Shown: one piece after another, positions 10,599-21,037 of the stretch
Layout: each line of letters starts with the position of its first letter
Position numbering within the stretch: position 1 is the stretch's first letter
NCBI RefSeq assembly: GCF_024642105.1
Contig: NZ_JAHEBT010000053.1
Location: 124,001-188,000, forward strand
Direction: 5' to 3'
Length of the DNA: 64,000 nucleotides
Source of the DNA: Flavobacterium sp.
GTDB lineage: Bacteria; Bacteroidota; Bacteroidia; Flavobacteriales; Flavobacteriaceae
The notes under the pieces: model-generated
Database searches by the model: none
The model's input: the letters and a program-made list of their open reading frames with translations, nothing else
What the model was told of the DNA's origin: nothing
Made by a program: the position numbers and the translations under genes

Positions 10599-12143
10599 CT
10601 AAAACGGAACATCACTGTCCTCGTCGTCGTCATTTAGATTACTTCCAAAAGCTTCATTAGCCGATGGCAAGTTTTTAGTAATAAACGGATTATCATCACT
10701 ATTCATGCTGGATGGCAAATCGTCAAAACTACCCGAATAATCATCTAAATTGTCGAATTTACCCAAGTGACCAATGAATTTTAAACGAACATTTTCGATA
10801 CTACCATTACGGTGCTTGGCAATCATTATCTCTGCTTGACCCGCAGTTGGCGAGGCTTCATCATCGTCCCATTCGTCAATTTTATAATATTCTGGACGGT
10901 ATAAGAACGAAACAATATCAGCATCTTGCTCAATTGCTCCCGATTCACGTAAATCAGATAACAAAGGTCTCTTACTTGAACCACGAGTTTCCACCGCACG
11001 TGATAATTGCGAAAGTGCAATAACGGGAACATTCAATTCTTTGGCTAAAGCCTTTAAATTTCGAGAAATAGTCGAAATTTCTTGCTCTCTATTCCCGCCG
11101 CCTTTTCCGTTTCCACCAGCAGTCATCAACTGTAAATAATCTACAATGATGATTCTAATTCCGTGTTGAGAAACCAAACGTCTTGCTTTAGCTCTTAAAT
11201 CGAAAATAGAAAGCGATGGTGTATCGTCAATATATAAAGGTGCTTTTTCTAGGTTTTTCACTTTGGTACTCAATTGTTCCCATTCGTGCTTTTCTAATTT
11301 TCCGGTACGCAATTTTTCCGAAGACAAACCCGTTTCCGAAGAAATCAAACGCGTAATCAATTGTACAGACGCCATCTCCAAAGAGAATAACGCAACAGGC
11401 ATTCCAAAATCAATAGCCATATTACGCGCCATAGACAATACAAATGCTGTTTTCCCCATCGCGGGCCTAGCCGCAATAATAATCAAATCACTTGGTTGCC
11501 AGCCCGAAGTAATCTTATCTAATTTTTCAAAACCAGTCGCCACACCACTTAATCCTTCTTGACCGGCTATTTCTTCGATTCTTTTTTTGGCTTGTAACAC
11601 TAAACTTTGAGCTGTTTCAGAACTACGTTTAATATTTCCTTGAGTTACTTCATATAATTTAGATTCAGCTCTATCTAACAAATCGAAAACATCTGTAGTT
11701 TCGTCATACGAATCTTCGATAATTTCAGATGAAATGCGGATCAAACTACGTTGAATAAATTTTTGCAAAATAATTCTAGAGTGAAACTCAATGTGTGCCG
11801 AAGAGGAAATTTTTTGCGTAAGCTGAATCAAATAGAAATCACCTCCTGCTAAGTCTAATTTTCCATTTTTCTTTAATTGAGCAGAAACCGTTAATAAGTC
11901 AATAGGTTGTGTTTCAGTAAAAAGCTGAACAATCGCTTCAAAAATATATTTGTGTGCGTCTTTATAAAAGGCATCGGCTTGTAAGATATCAATAACCTCA
12001 TCTACTCCTTTTTTATCAATCATCATGGCTCCCAACACGGCTTCTTCTAAATCCAAAACCTGCGGAGGTAACTTTCCTTTTTCGAGATTAATGATAGTCG
12101 CTTTATCTACTTTAACTGGCGCTATATTTCTAAAATTTTCCAT
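10599..12143 (-). CDS. dnaB: Replicative DNA helicase
   Basis: Track ORF extends to 12233; MENFRNIAPVK start at 12143 more likely. Walker A AARPAMGKTAF, IIIVDYLQLM. Confidence 0.95.
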   Translation of the reverse strand: MENFRNIAPVKVDKATIINLEKGKLPPQVLDLEEAVLGAMMIDKKGVDEVIDILQADAFYKDAHKYIFEAIVQLFTETQPIDLLTVSAQLKKNGKLDLAGGDFYLIQLTQKISSSAHIEFHSRIILQKFIQRSLIRISSEIIEDSYDETTDVFDLLDRAESKLYEVTQGNIKRSSETAQSLVLQAKKRIEEIAGQEGLSGVATGFEKLDKITSGWQPSDLIIIAARPAMGKTAFVLSMARNMAIDFGMPVALFSLEMASVQLITRLISSETGLSSEKLRTGKLEKHEWEQLSTKVKNLEKAPLYIDDTPSLSIFDLRAKARRLVSQHGIRIIIVDYLQLMTAGGNGKGGGNREQEISTISRNLKALAKELNVPVIALSQLSRAVETRGSSKRPLLSDLRESGAIEQDADIVSFLYRPEYYKIDEWDDDEASPTAGQAEIMIAKHRNGSIENVRLKFIGHLGKFDNLDDYSGSFDDLPSSMNSDDNPFITKNLPSANEAFGSNLNDDDEDSDVPF

Positions 12144-12236
12144 GTAGCGAAAATAAGAAAAATTAAAAAAAAGTACGCAACGACTTATTACAAAAAAATG
12201 TTGATAACTAACTATTTTTTGTTTATAAGTCAAAAA

Positions 12237-12263
12237 AAATCCGAAACTACAAGGCTTCGGATT
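12237..12263 (-). terminator. Terminator after accA
   Basis: aatccgaa...ttcggatt stem; T-run on minus strand. Confidence 0.7.
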
Positions 12264-12284
12264 TAGTACTGATTTGTAAGATAA

Positions 12285-13238
12285 TTAGTCTTTAAAATGC
12301 CCCATAGCAAGGTATTTCTCGTATCGTTGGGCTAACAATTCTTCTGTTGATAAGTCTTTCAACTCATTGTATCCTTTCATAATGTATTGTTCCACCGTTT
12401 TAAAAGTACTTTCGCGATCGAAATGCGCACCTCCTAATGGTTCAGGAATAATATCATCAATTAATTTTTGCTTTTTCATGTCAGAAGAAGTCAGTTTCAA
12501 AGCTTCAGCAGCTTGTTCTTTGTATTCCCAACTTTTCCAAAGGATAGACGAACATGACTCTGGTGAGATAACAGAATACCAAGTATTCTCTAACATATAC
12601 ACTCTGTCTCCAACACCAATTCCTAAAGCGCCACCTGAAGCTCCTTCTCCTACAATAATAGTAATTACAGGAACTTTCAAACGAACCATTTCGAAGATAT
12701 TCCTAGCAATGGCTTCTCCTTGTCCGCGTTCTTCGGCTTCTAAACCTGGGTAAGCTCCAGGAGTATCCACTAAAGTTACCACAGGAATACCAAACTTCTC
12801 TGCCATTTTCATTAAGCGCAAAGCTTTTCTATACCCTTCTGGATTTGCCATACCGAAGTTTCGGTATTGACGGGTTTTAGTATTGTATCCTTTTTGTTGG
12901 CCAATAATCATAAACGATTGACCCGCAATTTTTCCTAAACCACCCACCATCGCTTTATCGTCTTTAAAACCACGATCTCCATGTAATTCTAAAAAAGTAT
13001 CACCACAAAGTGCGTTGATATGGTCTAACGTATACGGTCTATTAGGATGTCTTGACAATTGAACACGTTGCCAAGCCGTTAGGTTTTTGTATATATTGCG
13101 TTTAGTTTCTTCTAACTTTTTATTGATTTGTTTGCACGTATTGGTTACATCAACATCTGATTCTTTACCAATAACAACACATTTTTCTAACTGATCTTCT
13201 AATTCTTTGATAGGAAGTTCAAAATCTAAATATTCCAT
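12285..13238 (-). CDS. accA: Acetyl-CoA carboxylase carboxyltransferase subunit alpha
   Basis: 317 aa; [45 protein letters not shown]. Confidence 0.97.
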   Translation of the reverse strand: MEYLDFELPIKELEDQLEKCVVIGKESDVDVTNTCKQINKKLEETKRNIYKNLTAWQRVQLSRHPNRPYTLDHINALCGDTFLELHGDRGFKDDKAMVGGLGKIAGQSFMIIGQQKGYNTKTRQYRNFGMANPEGYRKALRLMKMAEKFGIPVVTLVDTPGAYPGLEAEERGQGEAIARNIFEMVRLKVPVITIIVGEGASGGALGIGVGDRVYMLENTWYSVISPESCSSILWKSWEYKEQAAEALKLTSSDMKKQKLIDDIIPEPLGGAHFDRESTFKTVEQYIMKGYNELKDLSTEELLAQRYEKYLAMGHFKD

Positions 13239-13346
13239 AGGAGTTAGTGTTATTTATTTTTCTGAATAGAACTGCAAATATAAAATTTAAAATCGTTTGA
13301 CAGTCTTTATTTTCTATTTAAGTGTAAAAAAACACCTTGTTTTTAG

Positions 13347-14231
13347 TTATTCTTTGCCTTTATAATAGTGTTTTATTACCCCATTCAAAATTACCGTAAT
13401 TACAATAATTAAAGCACCTATATAAAATTCAGTACTCATTTTTTCTTTTCCACCAATGATAAAATAAGCCAAAATAATTCCATAAACAGGCTCTAAATTA
13501 GTCGTTAACATGACTGTATAAGGGGTTAATTTTCGCATTACTCGAACCGAAGACGTAAAGGCATAAGCCGTACAAATGGATGCCAAAATAAATAATAGAA
13601 CCCAGTTATTAAGAGTAAGGACGAAAAAGTCTATGCTGAATTTACCTTGAAAGATAAAGTAAATAGAGATAAAGAAGAAACCCGAAAGGAATTCATAAAA
13701 CGTAATTACAGACGGATCGTGTTTTGCTATTAATTTTCCGTTCAACAAGGTAAATATAACTCCCAAAATTATAGAAGCTAACGCAAAAAATACTCCGTTG
13801 ATATACCCCCTTTCTACTTGTAGTATCAAAGACAAACCTGCAATAATAATCAACCCAAAAAACACTTCGTACCACAGTACTTTTCGTCCGTAAAAAATAG
13901 GTTCCAATAAAGAGGCAAAAAAAGCGCCTAATGAAAATACGGAAAGGGTAATGGAAACGTTGGAAATGTGAATGGCTTGAAAAAAGAAAATCCAGTGCAA
14001 GGCAATCAACAATCCAACAAATACCAATTGAAGCAATCCGCGCATTGGAATGTGGAATGATTTTTTCTTGGCCACTAAAAACAACCCTAAAAAACCACTT
14101 GCAAACAGCATTCGATACCAAACTAAATCATCCGCAGGTAATGTAATTAAAGCTCCTAAAATGGCTGTAAATCCCCAAATAAAAACAATTAAATGAAGAT
14201 TAAGGTAGCTTTTTAAATTATCGTTTTGCAT
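13347..14231 (-). CDS. EamA/DMT-family transporter
   Basis: 294 aa, ~10 TM segments, EamA-like repeats (GFTAILGALI...; LEPVYGIILAYFIIGGKE). Confidence 0.85.
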   Translation of the reverse strand: MQNDNLKSYLNLHLIVFIWGFTAILGALITLPADDLVWYRMLFASGFLGLFLVAKKKSFHIPMRGLLQLVFVGLLIALHWIFFFQAIHISNVSITLSVFSLGAFFASLLEPIFYGRKVLWYEVFFGLIIIAGLSLILQVERGYINGVFFALASIILGVIFTLLNGKLIAKHDPSVITFYEFLSGFFFISIYFIFQGKFSIDFFVLTLNNWVLLFILASICTAYAFTSSVRVMRKLTPYTVMLTTNLEPVYGIILAYFIIGGKEKMSTEFYIGALIIVITVILNGVIKHYYKGKE

Positions 14232-15312
14232 TTCGTAATAAGTAATAAGCTAAAATTCCGAAAAGTACGTTAGGTAACCAAACCGCAACTAAAGGAGACA
14301 TACTTGATTTTTCGGCTAAGACACCAAAAATTTTATCAAAAAATACAAATGAAAACGCCACTGCAATTCCGATAGCTAAATTCATTCCCATTCCGCCTCT
14401 ACGCTTCATTGCTGAGACAGAAACAGCTATAATGGTAAGAATAAAGGCCGAAATTGGAATACTAAACTTTTTATAGAAAACTACTAAATAGACATTGATA
14501 TTGGAAGACCCCCTTTTCTTCTCTTTGTTTATAAAATCATTCAACTTACCTAAAGAAAGTGTTTCGGCAATATAAACCACAGGAGCCAAATCTTCCAAAT
14601 CAAAAGCAAACTTCATTTTCTTCTCTGTTGCTTTTTCGATTTTATCACCTAAAGGTCCAACTGTTCTTTTAGTATAATCAAATAAAGTATAATTTTTCTC
14701 TTTTGGATTCCACTGAATTCTAGAAGCCGTAATTTTATAGTCTAACTTCTCATAGTTACATTTTTCCAGAGAAAAATTATAAGCCATTTTGGTTTCGGTA
14801 TTGAAACTGTTAACATAGATGAATTCAGTATCACTAATTTGTCGATACACATCTGTATTATCCCCTTGCATGAGTTGTTGTCCTCCTGTTCTCAGATAGG
14901 TATATCTAAAATTATTAAATCCTTCACTAGCTACTGGAACCAAGTAAAATCCCATCAATAGTACTACCACCGAAATAATGGAAGCACCAATCAAATAAGG
15001 CCTCATGAATCTAGTAAATGAAATTCCCGAACTCAGGATAGCAATAATTTCTGTGTTGTTAGCCAACTTTGAGGTAAACCAAATCACCGATAAAAACAAA
15101 AATATCGGAAACAGCATATTGGCAAAATAGATCGTAAAATGAAAATAATACAATAAGATCTTATCTAATGGAACCTGATTTTTAATCATCATATTCACTT
15201 TCTCCGATACGTCAACAATAATTCCAATAGGAACAAACAACAATAGCATCACCGAAAAAGTGGCTAAATATCGCTTTAAGATGTATTTATCTATTATTGT
15301 TAATTTGTTCAT
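14218..15312 (-). CDS. LptF/LptG family LPS export permease
   Basis: 364 aa; IDKYILKRYLATF, YjgP/YjgQ topology with N- and C-terminal TM bundles. Confidence 0.9.
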   Translation of the reverse strand: MNKLTIIDKYILKRYLATFSVMLLLFVPIGIIVDVSEKVNMMIKNQVPLDKILLYYFHFTIYFANMLFPIFLFLSVIWFTSKLANNTEIIAILSSGISFTRFMRPYLIGASIISVVVLLMGFYLVPVASEGFNNFRYTYLRTGGQQLMQGDNTDVYRQISDTEFIYVNSFNTETKMAYNFSLEKCNYEKLDYKITASRIQWNPKEKNYTLFDYTKRTVGPLGDKIEKATEKKMKFAFDLEDLAPVVYIAETLSLGKLNDFINKEKKRGSSNINVYLVVFYKKFSIPISAFILTIIAVSVSAMKRRGGMGMNLAIGIAVAFSFVFFDKIFGVLAEKSSMSPLVAVWLPNVLFGILAYYLLRNAKR

Positions 15313-15321
15313 GACAAAAGA

Positions 15322-16452
15322 TTATAATCGTTGGCTCATGTTTTTGACCATCATTTCTTTCCAAGGTCTGAAATCTCCTGCTAAGATATGTTTTCTGGCT
15401 TCACGAACCAACCACATATAAAAACCAAGATTATGAATGGTGGCAATTTGTTTTCCAAGGTATTCATTGGCAGCAAAAAGGTGACGTAAATACGATTTCG
15501 AATATTCAGTATCTACAAACGTAATTCCCATTTCGTCTATTGGAGAAAAGTCAGCTTCCCATTTTTTATTTTTGATATTGATGGTTCCATTGGCTGTAAA
15601 CAACATTCCGTTTCTTGCGTTACGGGTTGGCATTACACAATCAAACATATCAATTCCCAAAGCAATATTTTCTAAAATATTAATAGGCGTTCCCACTCCC
15701 ATCAAATAACGCGGTTTGTCTTCGGGCAAAATTTCGCAAACTACATCGGTCATTGCATACATTTCTTCGGCTGGTTCTCCAACAGAAAGTCCGCCAATGG
15801 CATTTCCTTGCTGACCCGAATTAGCAATATATTCGGCTGATTGTCTTCTTAAATCTTTATACGTACTTCCTTGAACTATTGGGAAAAAAGTTTGTTCATA
15901 GCCGTATTTGAAAGGCAATTTATCCAAATGATTGATACAACGATCTAACCAACGGTGCGTCATGTGCATCGAACGTTTAGCATAGTTATAATCACAAGGA
16001 TAAGGCGTACATTCGTCAAAAGCCATAATAATATCGGCACCAATGGTACGCTGAATCTCCATTACATTTTCAGGTGTAAAAAAGTGGTACGAACCGTCAA
16101 TATGCGATTTGAACTTTACTCCTTCTTCTTTAATTTTCCGGTTAGAAGAAAGAGAATACACCTGATAACCTCCAGAATCAGTTAAAATATTACGATCCCA
16201 ATTCATGAATTGGTGCAATCCTCCCGCTTTTTCTAAAATTTCGGTCTGCGGACGCAAATACAAATGATAGGTATTCCCCAAAATAATATCCGGATTGATA
16301 TCATCTTTCAATTCTCTTTGGTGTACTCCTTTTACAGAAGCCACTGTCCCAACAGGCATAAAAATAGGGGTTTCAATCACACCGTGATCAGTAGTAATAC
16401 TTCCAGCTCTCGCTTTCGATTGTGGATCTTTTTGTAATAAATCAAACTTCAT
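15322..16452 (-). CDS. tgt: tRNA guanosine(34) transglycosylase
   Basis: 376 aa; ILGNTYHLYLRPQ, LTDSGGYQVYSL, FDECTPYP, GGLSVGEP. Confidence 0.97.
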   Translation of the reverse strand: MKFDLLQKDPQSKARAGSITTDHGVIETPIFMPVGTVASVKGVHQRELKDDINPDIILGNTYHLYLRPQTEILEKAGGLHQFMNWDRNILTDSGGYQVYSLSSNRKIKEEGVKFKSHIDGSYHFFTPENVMEIQRTIGADIIMAFDECTPYPCDYNYAKRSMHMTHRWLDRCINHLDKLPFKYGYEQTFFPIVQGSTYKDLRRQSAEYIANSGQQGNAIGGLSVGEPAEEMYAMTDVVCEILPEDKPRYLMGVGTPINILENIALGIDMFDCVMPTRNARNGMLFTANGTINIKNKKWEADFSPIDEMGITFVDTEYSKSYLRHLFAANEYLGKQIATIHNLGFYMWLVREARKHILAGDFRPWKEMMVKNMSQRL

Positions 16453-16554
16453 ATAGGCATTTTTCAGTCGGCAAAGATAGGCTAATTTGAATCCTTTTTA
16501 AAAAATTTTCCCAAATTGAATTTATAAAACCATTCAAACACTTATTTTTGCGCT

Positions 16555-17967
16555 ATGGCAAGAAAAAATACAGACAAAGTTGTCTTTCATCAAATAAAAG
16601 TCCTTGATGCTGGTGCAAAAGGCGTATCGGTAGCAAAAGCGCCCGACGGAAAAGTAATTTTTATCCCTAATGTAGTTCCTGGAGACGTCGTGGATGTGCA
16701 AACATTCAAGAAACGCAAGGCGTTTTATGAAGGAAAAGCAGTCAAGTTTCACGAACTTTCGGAACATCGAATTGAACCTATTTGCGAACATTTTGGTGTT
16801 TGTGGCGGTTGTAAATGGCAAAATATGAAATACAGCCAACAATTGTTTTACAAACAAAATGAGGTAAAAAACCATTTGCAACGCATTGGAAAAATTGAAC
16901 TTCCTGAATTTGAACCGATTTTAGGTTCAGAAAAACAATTCTTTTACAGAAACAAAATGGAATTTTCGTTCTCCAATAGCCGTTGGTTAACCGAAAAAGA
17001 AATCGAAAGTACTGAAGATTTAGGCAATAGAAATGCATTAGGATTTCATATCCCGAAAATGTGGGACAAAATCTTGGACATTAATAAATGTCATTTGCAA
17101 GAAGATCCATCTAATGCTATTCGTAATGAAATTAGGGCTTTCGCCAATGAAAATGGATTGACTTTTTTCAATCCGAGAGCGCACGAAGGCTTGCTACGTA
17201 CGTTAATGTTGCGAACTGCTTCGACTGGAGAAATTATGGTATTGATTCAGTTTTTTGAAGATGACAAAGCCAATAGAGAATTGATTTTAGATCACATCTA
17301 CGAAAAATTCCCTCAAATTACTTCACTTCAATTTGTCGTAAATAACAAGGCAAACGATACTTTATACGATACCAACATTCAACTATACAAAGGCCGAGAT
17401 TACATTTTAGAAGAAATGGAAGGTTTGAAATTTAGCATTAATGCCAAATCTTTTTATCAAACTAATTCCGATCAAGCCTACGAATTATACAAAATAACCC
17501 GAGATTTTGCAGGACTTACAGGAAATGAAACGGTATATGATTTATATACTGGAACAGGAACTATAGCGCAATTTGTGTCTAAAAGAGCTAAAAAAGTAAT
17601 TGGTGTAGAAAGCGTTCCTGAAGCGATTAGCGATGCTAAAGCCAATGCCAAACGCAATGAAATTACCAATTGTGAATTCTTTGTGGGAGACATGAAAGTA
17701 GTCTTCAACGAAAGTTTTATCGCGCAACACGGTAAACCAGATGTAATTATCACTGACCCTCCAAGAGACGGAATGCACAAAGATGTAATTGAACAAATTC
17801 TGAAAATTGAGCCTCAAAAAGTGGTGTATGTAAGTTGTAACTCGGCTACACAAGCACGTGACTTGGCGCTAATGGATGAAAAATACAAAGTAACTCGTGT
17901 GCGACCTGTAGATATGTTTCCGCAAACGCATCATGTTGAAAATGTTGTACTTTTGGAGAAACGATAA
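16555..17967 (+). CDS. rlmD: 23S rRNA (uracil(1939)-C(5))-methyltransferase RlmD family
   Basis: 470 aa; N-term TRAM-like domain, CEHFGVCGGCKWQ cluster, DLYTGTGTIAQ, DPPRDGMH, YVSCNSATQARD. Confidence 0.93.
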   Translation: MARKNTDKVVFHQIKVLDAGAKGVSVAKAPDGKVIFIPNVVPGDVVDVQTFKKRKAFYEGKAVKFHELSEHRIEPICEHFGVCGGCKWQNMKYSQQLFYKQNEVKNHLQRIGKIELPEFEPILGSEKQFFYRNKMEFSFSNSRWLTEKEIESTEDLGNRNALGFHIPKMWDKILDINKCHLQEDPSNAIRNEIRAFANENGLTFFNPRAHEGLLRTLMLRTASTGEIMVLIQFFEDDKANRELILDHIYEKFPQITSLQFVVNNKANDTLYDTNIQLYKGRDYILEEMEGLKFSINAKSFYQTNSDQAYELYKITRDFAGLTGNETVYDLYTGTGTIAQFVSKRAKKVIGVESVPEAISDAKANAKRNEITNCEFFVGDMKVVFNESFIAQHGKPDVIITDPPRDGMHKDVIEQILKIEPQKVVYVSCNSATQARDLALMDEKYKVTRVRPVDMFPQTHHVENVVLLEKR

Positions 17968-17971
17968 TCAA

Positions 17972-18514
17972 ATGAAAAAAGGAATCCTTCTATTAGTTGT
18001 CTTCGTATCTGTCTTTTTCTCTAGTTGTGAAAAAGACGATATTTGCGATGCGAATACTGCCACTACTCCGCGACTAGTACTTACCTTTTATGACATCAAT
18101 AACCCTAGTGTTGTAAAGACGGTAACCAAGTTAAAAGTTATAGGAGAAGGAATGACAGAAGGAATTGTTTTTAGTCCTACAGCAACAGGCGATTTAAAAT
18201 ATGTAACTAGTGGAAGTACCATTTCTATCCCTTTAAAAGTGGATCAAGATGTAACTACTTACAATCTAGTTTTCAATTCGGGCAATACTAATCCTGCTTT
18301 GGTTTTTACCGATAAAATCCAAATTAATTATACTCGAACCAATGTGTTTGTTTCAAGAGCCTGCGGTTATAAAACTATTTTTAAATTACAAGCTACAAAT
18401 CCGATTGTGCACTCGGCAGTTCCAGCAACCACTGACAAATGGATGCAATACATTTCAGTAGAAAAATCAAACATAGAAAATGAAAATGAAACACATCTTA
18501 AAATATTTTTCTAG
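17972..18514 (+). CDS. DUF6452-like lipoprotein
   Basis: MKKGILLLVVFVSVFFSSCEKDDICDANTATTPRLVLTFYD; track start (17933) overlaps rlmD, 17972 preferred. Confidence 0.6.
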   Translation: MKKGILLLVVFVSVFFSSCEKDDICDANTATTPRLVLTFYDINNPSVVKTVTKLKVIGEGMTEGIVFSPTATGDLKYVTSGSTISIPLKVDQDVTTYNLVFNSGNTNPALVFTDKIQINYTRTNVFVSRACGYKTIFKLQATNPIVHSAVPATTDKWMQYISVEKSNIENENETHLKIFF

Positions 18515-19241
18515 TCTTTGTTTTTTGCTGATGCTAAGCTTGACACAAGCACAGGAAAAAGCCACTGTAAAATCAAATCTGGAGACAGTAGCTCAAGAAC
18601 AAGCTGAAGATAGTATTCCGGTAAAAAAAGACCGTTACGGACTTCGCGTAGGCGTAGATTTGTTCAAATTAACTCGTGGTTTTTATGATAAAAATTACCA
18701 AGGAATTGAACTTACGGGTGATTTTAGATGGAATAAAAAATACTTTTTAGCCGCCGAACTCGGAAACGAAAACAAAACCACCGAAGACGACCGATTAACC
18801 ACAAATAGTAAAGGTTCGTACTTGAAAGCTGGATTTGACTACAATATGTATGAAAATTGGCTGGACATGGAAAATATTATATCGGTAGGTTTGCGCTATG
18901 GTTTCAGCACCTTCAGTGAAGAATTGAATAGCTACAAAATCTACAATGCCCATCCGTATTGGGGAGAACTACCCGCCATTCCTGCTAGTGAAAAATTCAA
19001 CGGACTAAGCGCAAGTTGGCTAGAAGTTGTCACTGGAATGAAAGCCAAAATGTTCAACAATGTTTTTGTTGGATTTAGCGTGCAATTAAAAACTTTGATT
19101 ACCAACAAGAAACCTGACGGGTTTGATAATCTTTATATTCCTGGATTCAACAGAACGTACAATGGTAGTTTTGGAATTGGGTTTAACTACAGCGTTACTT
19201 ATTTTATTCCGTTGTATAAAAAGAAAGTGATTGTCAAATAA
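18480..19241 (+). CDS. DUF6048-like outer membrane protein
   Basis: 253 aa, signal peptide, beta-barrel pattern, directly after the DUF6452-like gene. Confidence 0.6.
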   Translation: MKMKHILKYFSSLCFLLMLSLTQAQEKATVKSNLETVAQEQAEDSIPVKKDRYGLRVGVDLFKLTRGFYDKNYQGIELTGDFRWNKKYFLAAELGNENKTTEDDRLTTNSKGSYLKAGFDYNMYENWLDMENIISVGLRYGFSTFSEELNSYKIYNAHPYWGELPAIPASEKFNGLSASWLEVVTGMKAKMFNNVFVGFSVQLKTLITNKKPDGFDNLYIPGFNRTYNGSFGIGFNYSVTYFIPLYKKKVIVK

Positions 19242-19251
19242 ACTAAATTAT

Positions 19252-19410
19252 ACTCCGTTAGGAGTTAAATCGCGGTAGTTCAAATACGAGATCAAAAAAA
19301 GTCCCGTAGGGACGAAATCAGTTTTTGATTTGATTTAATATAAATAACATCCCTAAAGGGATTTTTTTCATTTTGCTTTTAATTTTACCTAAATTAAATC
19401 CCTAACGGAC
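19252..19410. repeat. Cluster of short palindromes: actcc-gtta-ggagt, gtccc-gta-gggac, atccc-taaa-gggat, degenerate atccctaacggac
   Basis: Four small hairpins of one sequence style in one intergenic region. Confidence 0.65.
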
Positions 19411-19480
19411 AAATAAAAAACACAAAACACGGAGGAAATCCAAAAACAATCTGTAATAAACCTTTGGTGGAAACCAAAGA

Positions 19481-19714
19481 TTACAATTCTTTAATCCCTT
19501 TAATAAAAAGCCAAGACATGAATAATTTTTCACCTTCTCTGGTTTTCACTGCTTGGAATTTTGGCGAAAGAATGGTGCCTACTACAAAAGCTGTAAACGG
19601 AATAAACAAACCTGTCAAGTTTGTGTAAGTAAAAATCAAATAGCGAAAAGAAATAAACAAGATAGCAAAACTACCCAACTGATATAAAAAGGCTCTTAAT
19701 TGTAATTTAGTCAT
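19481..19714 (-). CDS. Small conserved membrane protein
   Basis: 77 aa, two TM segments. Confidence 0.55.
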   Translation of the reverse strand: MTKLQLRAFLYQLGSFAILFISFRYLIFTYTNLTGLFIPFTAFVVGTILSPKFQAVKTREGEKLFMSWLFIKGIKEL

Positions 19715-19718
19715 CGTT

Positions 19719-20888
19719 TTAATTTTTATCTGTTACTTGAAATTTAGTTCGTTTGCTTCCTTCGTACATTTCGTATTTTACTATTCGGGCTTCCAAACTC
19801 GCATTAAACAATTTAATTTTGCGAGAGGGTTTCAATCCTACAAACTTCAAGGCTTCTAAATTGGCAGTAATAAACCAAGCGTTGGTTCCAGGATAGCTCT
19901 TTTTCAACGTATCTCCAATATTTTTATAAAACTCTTCCATATGAATGTCCAATCGTTCATCATACGGCGGATTGAAAACTAGATGTAATTTTCCTTGCGA
20001 GTTCTTTTCAGTATCAAAAAAGTTCTCTTCGGCGATACTCACATAATCTTCCAAGTTGGCATTTCGAATATTGTCTTTGGCTTTACTCACCGCACTTGGC
20101 GCCTTATCGTATCCTTTTATGGTGTAATGAAATTCTTTTACTTTTTTCATTAAACTGTTCACAATTTGGTCAAACAAATCATTGTCCCAGTCGTTCCATT
20201 TTTCGAATGCAAATTCTTTACGGTTGATATTGGCTGGAATATTACACGCAATCATAGCGGCTTCTGCCAAAAAAGTTCCGGATCCACACATGGGGTCTAA
20301 GAAATCGCTTTGTCCTTCCCAACCCGAAAGCAATAAAATTCCTGCTGCCAAAACCTCGTTAATAGGTGCAATATTCGTTGCCGTTCTATAACCACGTTGG
20401 TGCAATGAATTCCCAGAAGTATCTAAAGCTACTGACACTTGGTCTTTGCCAATGTGAATGTTGATTCGCAAATCAGGGAAAACTTTATCGATACTTGGAC
20501 GTTGTCCCGTTCTTTCTCTGAATTGATCTACAATCGCATCCTTACATTTTTGAGAAACAAATTCAGAATGGTTAAAATGATCTGAATGTACCGTAGCATC
20601 AATCACAAAAGTCTGATTGGCATTCAAATACTTCGACCAATTAATTCCCGAAATTCCTTTGTACAGGGCATTTTCATTATTGGCTCTAAAAGTATAAATC
20701 GGTTTTAAAATTTTCAAAGCCGTTCGTAATGATAAATTGGCTTTGTACATAAACCCTTTATCGCCTTTAAAACTGACCATTCGAACTCCTTGCTCTACAT
20801 TTTGTGCTCCTAAAGCTTGTAATTCTTTGGCTAATATCTCTTCAAAACCAAAAAAGGTTTTGGCAATCATTTTAAAATTTTCTTCCAT
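19719..20888 (-). CDS. THUMP-domain class I SAM-dependent RNA methyltransferase (RlmL-N/Trm-like)
   Basis: MEENFKMIAKTFFGFEEILAKELQALGAQNVE; LDPMCGSGTFLAEAAMIACNIPAN; NPPYDERL. Confidence 0.9.
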   Translation of the reverse strand: MEENFKMIAKTFFGFEEILAKELQALGAQNVEQGVRMVSFKGDKGFMYKANLSLRTALKILKPIYTFRANNENALYKGISGINWSKYLNANQTFVIDATVHSDHFNHSEFVSQKCKDAIVDQFRERTGQRPSIDKVFPDLRINIHIGKDQVSVALDTSGNSLHQRGYRTATNIAPINEVLAAGILLLSGWEGQSDFLDPMCGSGTFLAEAAMIACNIPANINRKEFAFEKWNDWDNDLFDQIVNSLMKKVKEFHYTIKGYDKAPSAVSKAKDNIRNANLEDYVSIAEENFFDTEKNSQGKLHLVFNPPYDERLDIHMEEFYKNIGDTLKKSYPGTNAWFITANLEALKFVGLKPSRKIKLFNASLEARIVKYEMYEGSKRTKFQVTDKN

Positions 20889-21037
20889 TTTTTCTATTCT
20901 ATTCCACTGCTTTCGTTTTGTTTTTGTTGCAGCAGTACGTAAAAACACCATTTATTGAATTTTGAATCCAAATAATAGGGTTATTTTGTGCAAAAATACA
21001 CTAAATTTGTGGACTTGAATTAATTGAAAAAGAATAA

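Noticed and set aside
12144-12233. N-terminal extension of DnaB in the track
   Set aside because: Residues MTYKQKIVSYQHFFVISRCVLFFNFSYFRY look like translated upstream region; MENFRN start at 12143 is more typical.
19462-19479. Hairpin ctttggt-ggaa-accaaag as a distinct regulatory element
   Set aside because: Most simply a weak terminator-like hairpin next to the 19481 stop codon; not enough support for a separate call.
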